Positions 10,501 through 22,447 of a stretch of 64,000 bases of DNA are shown here, piece by piece. The first letter of the stretch is position 1. Each line of letters starts with the position of its first letter. The stretch is from Aquila chrysaetos chrysaetos (Eukaryota > Chordata > Aves > Accipitriformes > Accipitridae): NCBI RefSeq assembly GCF_900496995.4, contig NC_044027.1, forward strand, positions 8,270,743 through 8,334,742, read 5' to 3'. The translations under genes and the position numbers were made by a program. The notes beneath the pieces are model-generated. The model did no database searches. It was given only the letters and a program-made list of their open reading frames with translations, and was not told where the DNA came from.

Positions 10501-13500
10501 TGGGAAAGAATGGGGGCTTAGTGGGGCACCAGATCAGACCCGCCTCCGCCGCATTCAGCCCGACCTGCATTCCTGCATTGCTAAGCAGGGACCTTTCTCT
10601 CCGGCCAGCCCATCAGAGGGACGCCCCAGACCCCTGTCCCACCTGCTGCTGCAGGTAGACCTGACCAGGATGGTCCTACCATGCTGCAACCCCTCAGGGT
10701 ACAGCCATGGTGGAGGACAGCCGTGCTATGGTGCTTGCAGGTCCCTTGGGTCAGCCAGTCCAACCCTGGACAGTGTCCCCAGCCAGCCCCACAAGGATGA
10801 GGAGGCAGCTGGGGCACCCCTTGGACCAGCCTGGGAGCGATGCGGGGCAATTTAGGTCTCTGGGATGTTCACAGCCCTCGCCCCAGCAGAGCTATGGGCC
10901 TCATCCTGCAGGGTAGGAGCTTAAGGCAGGCACCACTGCTCAGCGCTCAGAGGAAGGCTGGAGCCTGCAGCAGGGTTAGGCCTGTACTTGCATGCCTGGA
11001 GAAGGGCTTGGGCACTTTCAGCTACAGCCTTGGTGTCAGAGATGGTGGTGCCCCACTGCTCGTCAACTACGTTTGCTCATACAAGACCCCCCCCAAATCC
11101 ATAGTGTTCACTGCCCTTCTCAGCACTTCCTGTAGCCATGCAGTTTGGAGTGCAGATGGGGCATGGTGGCTTGCATTCAGACCTTCCACTGATCCCGTTT
11201 GCCCCATACCACCAGTGTGTACATGATGAAGGACTTGTCACACGGGTCTTTGGGCTGCTCTGAGGGCAGTTCTGGGGCAGGGTGGATTTTTGCTGCTGGG
11301 GCTGGTCCTTGGGAGGGGCTGGAGCAGAGTGAGACGGTGGAGCATGGGCTCAGGGTCACACTGGGAATGAGGGGGCCCCAAGGGCAATGGTGGGCAATGG
11401 CCACCTACCACTGACCAAACCCATGGGGACACACATCGGGAGTCACCCAGGAGTAGGACTGTGGTGTCGGCAGCATCTGGGTCTTTCCATGCCTCTTGCG
11501 CCCTCCGCGCCAGGTTGACCGTATCTTGTCTTAGGTGAGGAGCAGGTAGAAGTGAGTCACCTGGTCAGGGCAGTGCTGGATTGGTGCCTGCTGTCCCTGC
11601 CCAAGGACACCCCCCCTTGCCAAGGCAAGGCCAGTCCACCGAAGCTGGAGCAGCACAGCCTCCTCTGTCTTATTAGCATGCTGGGTCAATCCTTAGTGTT
11701 TGCACACACAAGTTCCCCACGGTAGGGACGGAAACACCCCCCTTCTCTCTGAATTGGGAATCTGAGGCTGAGACTCCCGGCTGGAGCTGTTTTCCTTCAC
11801 AGGACAGGGGGAGGTTGTTCTCAGAAACCTCTCCGGGTCCCTGCTGACATCCCCCACAGAGAGCTCTGTTTTCTGGGGAACACATCCCTGGTGGAGCCCA
11901 GCAAGGCCCCAAAGTGAGCAAAATGTTTCCAGGCTGAGAAGCTGGTGGTCTGCAGTGGGGAGCAAGGACAGGGTGGGTCAGCAAAGTCCTACAGCCCTGA
12001 AGCATCAGCTGTGAAGGCACCCTAGGGATCCCATGCTGCTAGGAGCACCCCAGGGAGTGCAGGTTCCCATGCAGGGACACACCTCAGGGCACTACACACA
12101 CAACTTTGGGGCCCTGCACTGCAGGGACAGGGCTCTGAGCTCCCGTGCCCCATGTCCCATGTAGTGGTTAATGTCATTTTAGGTTTCCTGAGGGTTGTCC
12201 CACCTCTCCCCATCTTCTGATCTAGATGTCTTGCTGGCCTGGTCCCTCATGCACCCCAAAGCTGTGCAGCACCTGCAATGGTCAGGATGGAGCCCTGGTG
12301 ACCACGTGAACGTGGCTGCAGGAGCCCAGGGTGGGATATGGCCGAGCACATGGAGGTGGCCTGTCAGGGCAGCCTTGATCACCTTCCAGAGTCTTGATTG
12401 TGTTGATAGAGAGCGGGATTCAGGCACCAACAGATAGCCACCTTGTGCCAGGTGAGGTGCCCCAGGGTGCCCAGGACATCTGTGCAAGTCTAGGAGATGG
12501 GATGGCCTCCAGACCCTGGGGCAGAGGCCAGGCAGGACATGTGAGGACACCTCAAGCAGCAGAAGGAGCTTAGGTGTAAGTGCTGCCATCCCTCCCCTGC
12601 TTCCACAGCCTGCGAAGGAGCCCAGACACCACCTTGGATGGACACCCCAGGGTCAGAGCTGAATCCCACCCCACTGACTAAGCTGCACAGGCAGGATCCC
12701 AGTTATTGCTGCCTCCTGAGCACCATATGTGACCATCACAGTCTCCATGGTCCAGCTGGCATCACTCAGCTTCAATCCTCACATGCTAAAATCCATGAAT
12801 TTAAAACATTTTTCAATATTTGGTACTAAAAGCCCCATCTCCTGGAGTCCTGTGACTCCAGCAGAAACTTCGTACCAGAGAAGAGTGTAAAATCCTTTCT
12901 GGAGGTGCGTCTCCATTTTTGTCCCAGAAGGCAGAAGAAAATGCCCATCTATTCCTCCTCCAGAGAAGAGTCACATCCCTTCAGCCATCCCACCACCCAC
13001 CACCAGCCTTAACAGTTGACATGGAGCCCACCCACACGTCCACCTCCATCACTGCATCCTCTTGCTCAGGGAACAAGGTCTGAGGTCTTTGCACCAGAAA
13101 GCTGCTCTGACTCTAGGGCAAAATAGGCAAAATGGGTAGGAAATGATCAATTCTGGCATAAAGGACCTCTGTTATCAGCACAAGGCACCTGCCCCGCTGG
13201 CTAAGCACCAGCCATGGTGAGGCAGAGGTGGCTGGTCCTCGCTCAGGGGCCGGTGGGCACATCGCAGTGGCCCTCAGCTGTGCCTGGCCCTGCAGGAGCC
13301 CTCTCCCTTCTCACCCTCCATCAAGACCAGGAGCCCTGCCCTTTGCGTTTGTGGGAGAGCTTCACCACCCTAAGATTTGGGTGTCCCCATTGCCCCGTCA
13401 CTGCCGTAACACTCCCCAGCACCGTCAATGGGCAGAAGACACAGGCGGTCCCCACCTTATTGCACCCCCAGACTCTCCCATCCCATGCCGTTCCCATCCA

Positions 13501-13779
13501 ACCCCGGGCAGCTGCCCATGCTGCCTGCAGAAACCAGGATCCCATCCCGATGGAGGAGCTCAAGGGTCCCAGGTGGGGAAGAAAGCTGAAACACAGGTGA
13601 AAGGCAACTTATCTCCCTGTGCGGTGGCTGTGGGGCTTTTGTCCTTCTTCCACCGGGCCGAGGGGCCGGAGCCTGGCAGTTCCCAGCCTGCGGCAGACAC
13701 AGCCCCCGGGCAGCCCAGCAGGGATGGAGAGCCCTTCCCTCCGCCCAGCCGGCCGGGATGGAGAGGGACCCCGGGGCTT

Positions 13780-14110
13780 TCTCTTTAATGCAATGCTATG
13801 AATACTCGGGGTCTTTCTGCTCGCTGTTTAATGGATTTGAATGTGAAAAGGTAGTGGAATTGGGAAAAGGGGAAGAGAGGGGGGAGGCCAGGCCTCTTTG
13901 TTCGGGGATGCTGCTCCAGCCTTGGATTTATTTAGCATTTGGAGGGCTCTGGGGTCTTTCTCTCCTCCCCAGCCGCTGCAAAGGCTCTCTCCCTTTTCTG
14001 CCTCATGCTTATTAGCATAGCAGCTGCTCCGGGAGAGGGGCTAGGCAAGAGAAAAAGGATAGAGGCGTCCAGGAAATGAATAGGAGGGGGAAAAAATAGC
14101 TTAAAAGGAC
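13780..14110. promoter_or_regulatory. Candidate conserved non-coding element
   Basis: An AT-richer block with TTTAATGCAATG, TATTTAGCATTTGG and CTTATTAGCATAGC, which are homeobox/POU-like strings, followed by an A- and G-rich tail with TTAAAAGG. It has no repeats and no coding signal, and resembles vertebrate developmental enhancers in composition. Confidence 0.25.
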
Positions 14111-15789
14111 AGAGGCTTTGAATGAGGGGGAGTCATGAGTGGAAAAGGGGGCGGGGGCAGCTCGGAGTTGTCACCGTAGCTGTGAATGTGAGAAGGGTGA
14201 AATGTGAGGACCCGCTGGGGATGGTTGCCCCAGCCAGGCGCTGTGCTGGGGAACGAGGGCTTGATCCTGGCACTGCAGAGCTAGGCCAGGGATGCCCTGT
14301 ACCCCCCTGCTCACGGGGACGTGCAGGCTGGCACCCTCCTGCACCCACAGCCCTGCTGCCTTGGGCCACCCTGCACCTCCCCTCCTGCAGGGATTCGGAG
14401 TGCCCCAGCCCTCTGTGGCCAGGGCTGGGGGTCCCCCAGCTGTGACCTCTGAACTGAAGCATCCAGGGAGAGATCCCAGTAAGCGTCGCAGCAACTGGTG
14501 GTTCCCAAAGGTGTGGGGCTGCTGCAGGACCTGACTCCTCTCCATGGGGCAGGCTGGGCACTGGACGGGACATCAGGGGAAAACCCTGGGGCATGCTGCA
14601 AGTATGCAACCAGTGCCTCCGGCTCCTCCACCCGCTGCATGGCAGAACCCTCCAGCTGCTGGATGACTGAGTGGAAAATACAATAATTAAAGGAATTCAG
14701 GTGTTCAGGGAGCTGCCGCACTGCTCCTGCCCGAGCTCGCAGAGGGACGGCCACTCTGAGACATCCCAGTGAGAGCTCCCCAAGCAAGCAGGGGTGTGCT
14801 GGCAGAGATCTGGTCCTGGGCAGAAAACCTGGGAGAGGGCTGGGCACATTCAGAGTCCATCTGTGCCATTGCATTGTGTGTAATAACATTGCTGCTGACT
14901 GGGCATAGGTGAGAAGTGTTTTTTCAGCTGGAGAAAACAAGAACTGAGGTTGCAGTGCAGTCCCAGGGGTGAGAGGAGGCCGCAAAGATACCGTTTCCAG
15001 GCAGAGGCTCTCCTTGGTTGTATAATTCATTTGGAGCCAGGAGTCTGCTCCTTGTGCCCTTGTGTTTCTGGGCACAAACCATCAGCCCCAGGGTGCTGCT
15101 CAGGCCCCAGGCAAAGGCTTAGCCTCACATTGCCCCACCAACGCATCACAGAAGCTTAGTAGAGCCGCCAGTTGTTGCCTGGTCATGTCCCCTCCAGCCA
15201 GGGGTGCGCATGGCCGTGCTCCCTGGGTCAACCCTGCCTCTGCTCCGTGCTGCGTGGGAGTGTCTGCCTGCACCCCAGTGCTGGACTCCCCGGGACCTCC
15301 ATGCCTGCAGCAGGGCTGGCACCGAGGCGGGGATCAGCAGAGCCAGCCACACTGCTGGCATGTCCATCCTACCCGGGATAAACATGAAGCTGGTTGGTGC
15401 TGGGCCGGATCAGAGATGGGGAGGATGGATTTGTCAGTGAGCAAGTGCTGGCCGTGGCTGAGGACAGCCCGCTGTGCACTGCCCTGCTGGAGGGGCTGAA
15501 GTGAACAGCCAATGCTTGTAGCTGGGTTTCTGTGCCCCTCTGCACTCTCCGGGCTGCCAGGGCTGCTGCCCAGATGATGAGGGGAATGGGGAGGCACCTT
15601 CCGGGGAGCCTCTTCCTACTGAGCAGCAGGAGGACATCTCCAGCTCAGCCAGGCCAAGGTCTGCCACCTTGTGAGGGTGCTGCCGGAGGGGCTGCTCTCC
15701 TTGGCCTGCCCTCAGAGATTGCTCCCAGCCACAGAACGCTGCTGGAGTCAGGCTAAACAAGGAGTTTCGAATTAAAACAGTTGTCCCAG

Positions 15790-16000
15790 CCACCCTCAGC
15801 TTGTCATCTGTCCAGCTTTGCCTCTGCCCATTCTTCTACCTATCCCTCTGTCCATCCCCAGCCATGCCTCTATTCCCCCATCCCTCTCCGCCAACCCCCA
15901 TTCCTCCATCCCTCCACGTCCTCAGCAATCTCCCCCAACCCTCCCCAGCCATTCCCCATCCCTCCCCAGACATCCCGCAATCCCTCCACCCAAGCAGCCT
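15790..16000 (+). repeat. C/T-rich low-complexity tract (CCCATCCCT-like)
   Basis: Imperfect iterations of CCATCCCT, CCCCAGCCAT and similar hexa- to decamers. The composition leaves all three plus-strand frames open, so overlapping open frames here are not genes. Confidence 0.75.
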
Positions 16001-16889
16001 TCCACTCCTCTAGACCCAAGCCCCGTCCACTGTCCTCCCCAGAACAAGCCAGACCAGGATGTTGCCCTGCTTGGCCATTTCTTCAGGGTCAGGAAGAGAA
16101 ACCTGCTAACATGAAGAAGCCAAAAACTACATTGCACCCACAGGTCTGCATCCCACCTGGTATGAGACGCAGGGGGTCAACTCTCCCTGGGCACCCCTTG
16201 CTGGGCACCCCCAGAGATGGGTGCTCATGGTGGTAGTGGGACATGGCAGCAGAAGAATTTCTGGGAACAGAAGAAAGATGTTTCTCCTGCCTACACAATG
16301 GAGTAGTGTCATTCCCTGGGATGCTTGCTGCTACCAAGGAGAAGTGCAAGCCGCCTGTGGTGCCTGTGCTGACTCATCCCAGGCCTGGGAACATCCCTGG
16401 GACAACACAGCCCCCCAGGCATGGAGGTCTGCAGAGTGACAGCAATTTTAGGGCATGGGATCTTGGCACTGAAAACCCTGTACCCACCTCGTGGCAGGGT
16501 GTGAAGGTTGTGTACATCCCAAGAAGGGCCCAAAATGACTCCATGGCACAGGACTGGGGTGGCCAGCTCCAGCACCAGCCTGGGAGGGATCTGGGGGGCA
16601 AGACCTTTGCACTGAGTCCCAGAATCAACCACCACAGCAGCTTTGGGTCAGCAGCAAAATAGGTCAAAACCATCAGCCGTCCTGTCCCGCATGACGTGCT
16701 GTGGACCCCGGTGCCACCGACCGCAGCCTCCCCAGTCACCCCCTCCCACCCACGCAGAGGGGCTCTCCCTGACAGCAGGGATGGAGACCAGAAAGCCTCG
16801 AGAAGGGGCAAAATACGAAGGCTGGAAAAGAGGCCAGCCTGGCTGGCCAGCCCAAGCTGCCGGCTCCTCCCCGGCACGGAACAGAAGTT

Positions 16890-17480
16890 GATTGTGACTT
16901 TTTTTTTTTTTTGAAAAAAGGTAACTCCTATTCGGATCTGCAGGCTGCAGCATTATCATAGTCATACAAATGCCAAACAAAGCATCTATTTAAAATGTAC
17001 TGAATTTTGATTACAGCCCGTCCCCTCTCGCTCGCCCGCTTGCCGTCTTTCTTTCTCATTCATTACTTACTGTGTTAAGCTCCCTGAAATTCAAATAAAA
17101 TCCCACCTCCTCCCCCCCATCCATATGCGTTGGTTGATTCAGCTCCGATGGCTGGGCTTGACGGATGACGGGCAATAGAAGAGAAGACAAAGCTGTCAAA
17201 CCTCACCGGGCTGTGTTGACTTCCCATCGCCCCCGCGGCCAGAGGGGAGCCCGATCCATCTGGTTTGGAGTCAGTAGCACAAACAAAAGCAAAAGACAAT
17301 GGCAGGAAGCACTTGAAAGTTCAAATTCTTGCTTTGGTTTCTCTTGGAACAACAGCACCTACGTAATGCAGCCAGCGGACAATAACGCGCAGCCAGGGAC
17401 ACGCAAAAATGCCAGAAGAATGTGCTTACGCCACCAAACGATCCAATATTTTTGTTTTATTGGAACAAAAATAGAAAAGG
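16890..17480. promoter_or_regulatory. Candidate conserved non-coding element 3' of NRARP
   Basis: After a T12 tract at about 16901, the sequence turns AT-rich and non-repetitive, with ATTATCATAG, CATTCATTACTTACTG, ACAAACAAAAGC, a SOX-like GACAATGG (about 17295) and GTAATGCAG. Part of it happens to be open in one plus frame, but the predicted peptide has no domain. It lies about 2 kb beyond the NRARP polyadenylation site, where regulatory elements for this gene would be plausible. Confidence 0.3.
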
Positions 17481-18707
17481 GAAAAAAAAAAAGGAAAAAA
17501 GCGCAAGTCTTTGGAGTTCCTAGATTTCTTGGATGGGGTTTCTGTAGAGAGGAGAGCTGCAAAGTGAGGTGGCCACGGGCCGTGCAGGGAGTCCGGCACT
17601 GGAGCGGCTGCTCCCCGAGGAGCTCAGCCCTGGGGGGTCGCGGTTCGGCTGCGCCCTCGGCATGTCCCCACTGCTGGGGCCATCACACATGGGAGCCCGG
17701 AGACACAGGGCAGATTCGTGGGCACTGGGCTCGGTGCCAGCAGGGTGCGATTTGTATTCACCGCCCAGCCCAAATCCCCTGCAAAGGGGCTGCCAGGGGC
17801 CCCAGCCCGCCCCATCCACCACGAGGAGAGAGGAGCTGTGTGCAGAAATGCTGCATTTCCTCAGAAAAACCCATCCTTGAGGTCATGGCTGGCCCGGCCC
17901 GGCTGGCTGAAGCCCTGGGACAAGGTAAACAGCGAGAAGCCGCAGGGCTGAGCCAGTCCAGGCTGAGCCCAGTCCTGTGGCAACCCAAAGCAGGCACCTG
18001 GATGAGTTTTTTGCAGCATCCCAAGCCTGGGGCAGAGGCAGGGGTGAGCTGCACCCGCAGGTGTAACCCCGCAGCGCCCCAGCCCTGGGAAGCACTGTGA
18101 CAGTGGGAGGTTTGGTGGCACTCGCCGGTGGGTCAGTGTCATGCAGTGCCCAAGTGGGACAAAATCGTACCATGGCAGGAAAGGGGAGCGGTGTTCACCC
18201 CACACACATCCCACAGTTCTGGCCATATTCAGGGGCTGCTGCTGACCCCGGGTGATAAACCCACAGGACCACCAACGGTTGAGAATGGTGGTTTTGGCAT
18301 CATCTGTTTTTTTCCTGCTAAAAACCAGCCGGGTCACTCGGTGCCCATCTTCTCCACACTGGGCTGCCACTTGGGTGGGCTGCATGTCCCCAGGACACCC
18401 TGGGGCAGCTGCCTGTGTCCCTCCCAGGCACCGACCCACGCTGAAGCTGGGTGGCACAGGGCTTGGCACATCAGAGCAGAGGTTGGCCAACCTGGAAAGG
18501 TCACACCAAGCCTTTTCTCTAGGTTTCCTCCCCACTGCCATTTGCAGGACACCACGCCTGGCATCCCTGGGAACCCACAGCCCGGAGCCAGACTGGGCAT
18601 GGTACAAACTTCGCAGGGATTTCGGCATTTCCAGAGCTGGCAAAATTATCGATATAGAAAAAAACCTCATCCAAAAACCCACGCCGCTGCCAGTGAGGGA
18701 GGCTTAC

Positions 18708-18845
18708 CTGCACCTTGTCTTCAAAGCCCCGGCTGTGGGCAGGGCCCAGCCAGTGCAGGCAGGGGGTTGCCTCTGCTCTTCCCACTGCCTGGAGCAGCTG
18801 GATCCTGTCTGGAAAACCTCCAAAGGTGCAGGGCTCAGCCCACTT
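18708..18845 (-). other. Exon-like open segment, unassigned
   Basis: On the minus strand a 138-base open segment (46 codons) is bounded by an acceptor-like CCCAG and a strong donor (CAG then GTAAGC). The first residues read KWAEPCTFGGFPDRIQ. I do not recognise the product and see no partner exon, and the polypyrimidine tract is weak. It may be chance or a lncRNA exon. Confidence 0.2.
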
Positions 18846-19623
18846 CTGGGCACTGGCCTGCTCTGAGCTGCGCAAGGGGATGGAGATACCTTTGGGGACA
18901 GAGACCCCATGCCGACCCTGATCCCATGCCCCTTCCAGGGGTGGCCGAAGCCACCACCGGTCTGACAGCAGCTTCTAGCTGGTGGCGATCCCATCCCCAC
19001 AGCGCAAGAGCTTGGCGAGGACCAAGCCACCTCAAACCCTTCCTGGTGCCCAGGTTGGAATAAAAAAACCTGGGAAGGTTTGCAGGGAGCCATGAGGTGC
19101 TCAGCTGGTGGGGCTGGGGCTGCAGACCCAAACATGCACTTCATGGCTATGGTTCATGGGAGTGGCCCCAGAACTGGCTGCAGAGCTCCCACCTCGCTCC
19201 CATGGGGCAAGCAGTTTCTTTAGGAACTTCTCAAACATGACATGCCCTGTCCAGCACCAGGGTTTGGTCTGAGCCATCACCCCTCCCCCCCAGCCCCTGA
19301 ATGCTGGGATGGGACACCCCAGGACATCCCCAAGAGCCCCAGGGAGCTTCCTCCACCCAAAGGGAAGGGGCTGGCAGGAGCTGCATGCTCCAGCATCCCC
19401 CGCAAAATCCACCCCAACGATCATCACCCTCTGGTGATGTGTTTAACCCCAAAAGAGCTGCAGGTTTAGACACCGAAACAGGGCCCTGGGGGCCCAGCCG
19501 GCACCCCCCCACCCCCCCCAGCAGGAACCACCCCGCATCACCCATAACCATGTGGGAATGAACAAATGAAAAAGCCATTTGTTTTTTTTGTTTTTTTTTT
19601 TTTATAAAAAGATCAATGAAAAA

Positions 19624-19629
19624 TTTATT
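19624..19629 (-). terminator. NRARP polyadenylation signal (AATAAA)
   Basis: AATAAA on the minus strand, embedded in an AT-rich stretch. An A-rich run (T-rich on the plus strand, 19581-19603) lies 20-40 bases downstream, and GC-rich intergenic DNA resumes after that, which marks the probable 3' end of the NRARP transcript near 19600. Confidence 0.6.
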
Positions 19630-21770
19630 TATAAATTTCGCACTCTGGGGCTACACATCTATATCATACACTCAGGAATATGCTGTACTGTACAGACTTT
19701 ATCCAGTTAGAAATGATCATATAGTGACCCACATACAGCTTCAATATAAGCCTAAAAATTCTTAACATTAATTAACATAATTAAAAAAGGTATTCGCATC
19801 TAAAGAAAAATCTACAGAAAAACTCCTTTCTGGAGCAATCTGTGCATCAGCTTCAATGTCTGCTTATTTCACTGACATTATCAATATATTCTTCTTACAA
19901 AAATAATAATAATAATTAAAAAGATGACTGCCGGAAGGCGACCAGTCATGCACGAAAGAGCCTCCCCCACCTGCCTCTTTTTTTTTTTCTTGTACTCCCC
20001 GTTTTGGCGTGAAGGGTCAGCAGCACGATGAGCCAACAAGGGGGGTGGGGGGAACCCTCATTTCAATTTGAATCAATCTGCATCCCTTTTACTTCTCAGG
20101 ATCAAGAGAGACGGGGGGTGTGGGGGTTGCATAGAAAATTGAAACTCTAGGGACTAGGAAGGGCAGCAGCTTTTCAGTAAAATACAAAGGGATGTAAAAA
20201 TACATCAACTCACAATTTCAGAGCAAACCCCCTTCCCCGACAGACAGTTTCCCAAAATCTCAGCGTGTCTAAAGCTCCAGGAGGCTGGAAAGGAACAATA
20301 CTTTTCTTAAAAAACTCACCCAGCAATTCACACAGGAGATTCACAGTCTTAATAGGTATTTTATAAAAATATAAATATGGGTTACATCATGTTGTCTTTA
20401 CAACACTGGACAGAGCTCCCTTTAGACTGGGTTTATAACCAAGATTTCTTTTTAAAAATCCATCTAGAACTTGGCTTTACAATACACTTTTTAATATCAT
20501 GTCATAAATGTTATGACATTTCATTGTGGCAAATCCATTTAGTAAAAAAAAAATATAAATGTGCAACCATCTGGTAACGACGATAAAACCTCGCTAGAAA
20601 AGATGTTGTTCCCACCCCGTAACTATCGCACAGAAGCACCAGTGGAAGTGCTGGACACCCCCTTCCATGCTCACAGAAAGACTTCGGCCAAGCAGTTCCT
20701 TGCAAATTACAGCATTAACAGTAGATGCTTTCGACGGGGCTTTTTTTTTCCATTTTCTTCTTTAAATCTGGAGCTTTTTAAAATCATCTCAAATTGCTGA
20801 AGTGGAAAAAACCAAAACCAAACTGCAGGTGAAACCATCAGAGACAGAGCAGAATATTCAGTGCAATGGGAAATAATCATGGCAGACTCAAGTTTTTTTT
20901 TTTTAGTTTTAAGACTAAGGGAAAAAAAAAGCATATTTCCCAAACCATATTTTTGAAACACTCACCACCATCTTCAAACAAAACCAGGCTCACAATCTTC
21001 ACCCACAAATATATACATACATGATAAATAGTTAGGACACAACCCAAATAAACCAGCAGGTAACTATTTTCTTTTTTTTTTAATCGTAATGGTTTGGATG
21101 TAGGGAGCAAGAGAGGAAAGAGCGGGAAGATGGCAGTGATATGGATGGTTTTAGTGCAGACGAAGAGAAGAGGGCTGAAAGACCAGCGGGAGAAAGGAGA
21201 CTTCTGAAATTTTCCGCATTTTCCAAATGGATGTTCTTGTGCCATAGCAATAAAAAGCAGCATTTGCGATTATACGTGCAGTCACTTCAAAATGCGACTT
21301 CGGGTGGCTTTCTCTTCTTCCTCCCTTTCTTTTATAAATATATATATTTAGGTATATATATATATAATATAAAAGGCGGGTGAATCTACATATGTCAAAT
21401 GAATCGTTCTGCATTGAGAAGTGTTATCCAAGTTTCACCAAAAGAAAAAAAAAGTTCCCAAACTATTTTCAGTAGTTTTCCGGCATCTCTCTAGGCAGCA
21501 GAGAGCGCTCGCGCCCCTTTTCTGTGCAAAAGCAAATCCTCTGCCCCTAGAGTTTATTTCACTTTTTTTTTTTTTTTAAAAAAGAAAAAAAAAAGTCCAG
21601 GATTTGCTAATCCCCCTTTACACACAAAACCAGAAGGATTCAATGTCTTTTCCTGGGATCTCACGCGTGCTAAATGGATTCAAGGAGCGGGTGAGGACGC
21701 AGACTTTCTTCGGACACCCAAAAAAGAAAACCAAAGCAGAAAACCCAACGCAAAATAAAACAAAAAAAAA

Positions 21771-21849
21771 AGGGGGGGGGGGCAATGGGGGGTGAGAAAA
21801 CCGTGTCTGTCATATTCCAACGGAGTCGCCTCGGGGGGGGGGGGGGGGG
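21771..21849. repeat. Homopolymer cluster: A10-G11 and G17 runs
   Basis: A run of about 10 A followed by 11 G (to 21782), and a 17-base G run at 21833-21849 followed by further GGGAGGGAGG blocks. On the mRNA strand these are C-runs within the NRARP 3' UTR. They are G-quadruplex-capable on the plus strand and also a place where assembly length may be unreliable. Confidence 0.8.
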
Positions 21850-22447
21850 AAGGAGGGAGGGAAGAAAAATCAGCCGTGGGAAAAGACAGGGAGAAGCTTG
21901 CAGGAAGAGGAAGACTTTCCTGCTCTTCCTCGCCGGGGAAGGGCCGCGGGCAGCCCCAGCCCCTCCCGGGGCATCGCTCCCGGAGCCCGGGGCTGGCACC
22001 GCTCTTGGCTCCGGCGGGGGCCGGGCGGGTGGGTTGGTTTTGGGGGAGCATTGAAATGAATTCCTTTCTGAGCCAGAATACTTTAAGTCGGAGGGACGGG
22101 GGGGGGGGGGCGAGGATTAAATATTAGCGGGGAGGGGACGGGGGGGGCCTTTAAAGCATCTGACCAGATGTCAAACTGAAACCGTGAATACTGTGAGTGC
22201 AGCCGAGGTAGATGGAGGAAAAAAAAAAAAAAAACAAAAACCAAAAAAACCCCAAACCAAACCAAAACCAAACCAACATATTACAGTAGGAAAACAACCC
22301 TTGGAAGGAGAAAAAAAAATAAACTTAAAAGCAGGCGAACGGTGGCGTGTTTTGCGTGGGGCCCCAAATCTTCGCCAAATAAACCCCTCGCGGGGGTGGG
22401 AGCAGCTTTGGCGGCCGGGGAGCGGGGGGACGGGGGCGGCCCCGGCA

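Larger units (their letters stand above)
8111..16889. other. Intergenic between AMBP and NRARP
   Basis: No gene recognised. Long open frames occur (9398-10168 minus, 14311-15075 minus) but are proline/arginine/serine-rich, overlap other open frames, lack recognisable domains and have no start or splice context to support them. Two AT-richer, repeat-poor blocks (10170-10500 and 13780-14110) stand out from the GC-rich background and are listed separately. TOR4A, the human neighbour of NRARP on this side and normally one large coding exon, is not present here. Confidence 0.6.
19600..22447 (-). other. NRARP: NRARP 3' untranslated region
   Basis: Roughly 2.8 kb of AT-rich sequence between the NRARP stop codon and the AATAAA at 19624-19629, strikingly different from the GC-rich DNA on both sides. 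It contains many homopolymer runs, numerous ATTTA pentamers and a Pumilio-type element on the sense strand (TGTATATA, 21010-21017). An earlier AATAAA (minus strand, around 21552) could give a shorter isoform. Extent is inferred from composition and signals, without transcript evidence. Confidence 0.65.

Noticed and set aside
12640..12890. Possible ancient LINE/SINE remnant
   Set aside because: An AATATTTGGTACTAAAAGCC block followed by a small CTGGAGTCCTGTGACTCCAG palindrome looked repeat-like, but I cannot tie it to a family.
14311..15075. 254-codon minus-strand open frame
   Set aside because: It contains one natural-looking stretch (HLNSFNYCIFHSVIQQLEGS), but no family is recognised, no splice or promoter context is seen, and other frames are open over part of it.
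17165..18100. 311-codon plus-strand open frame
   Set aside because: It runs through an AT-rich putative regulatory block into GC-rich DNA with a Lys-rich string from a poly(A) run; no domain or consistent codon use.
18128..19063. 311-codon plus-strand open frame
   Set aside because: Overlaps a 273-codon minus frame and other frames; peptide is compositionally random.
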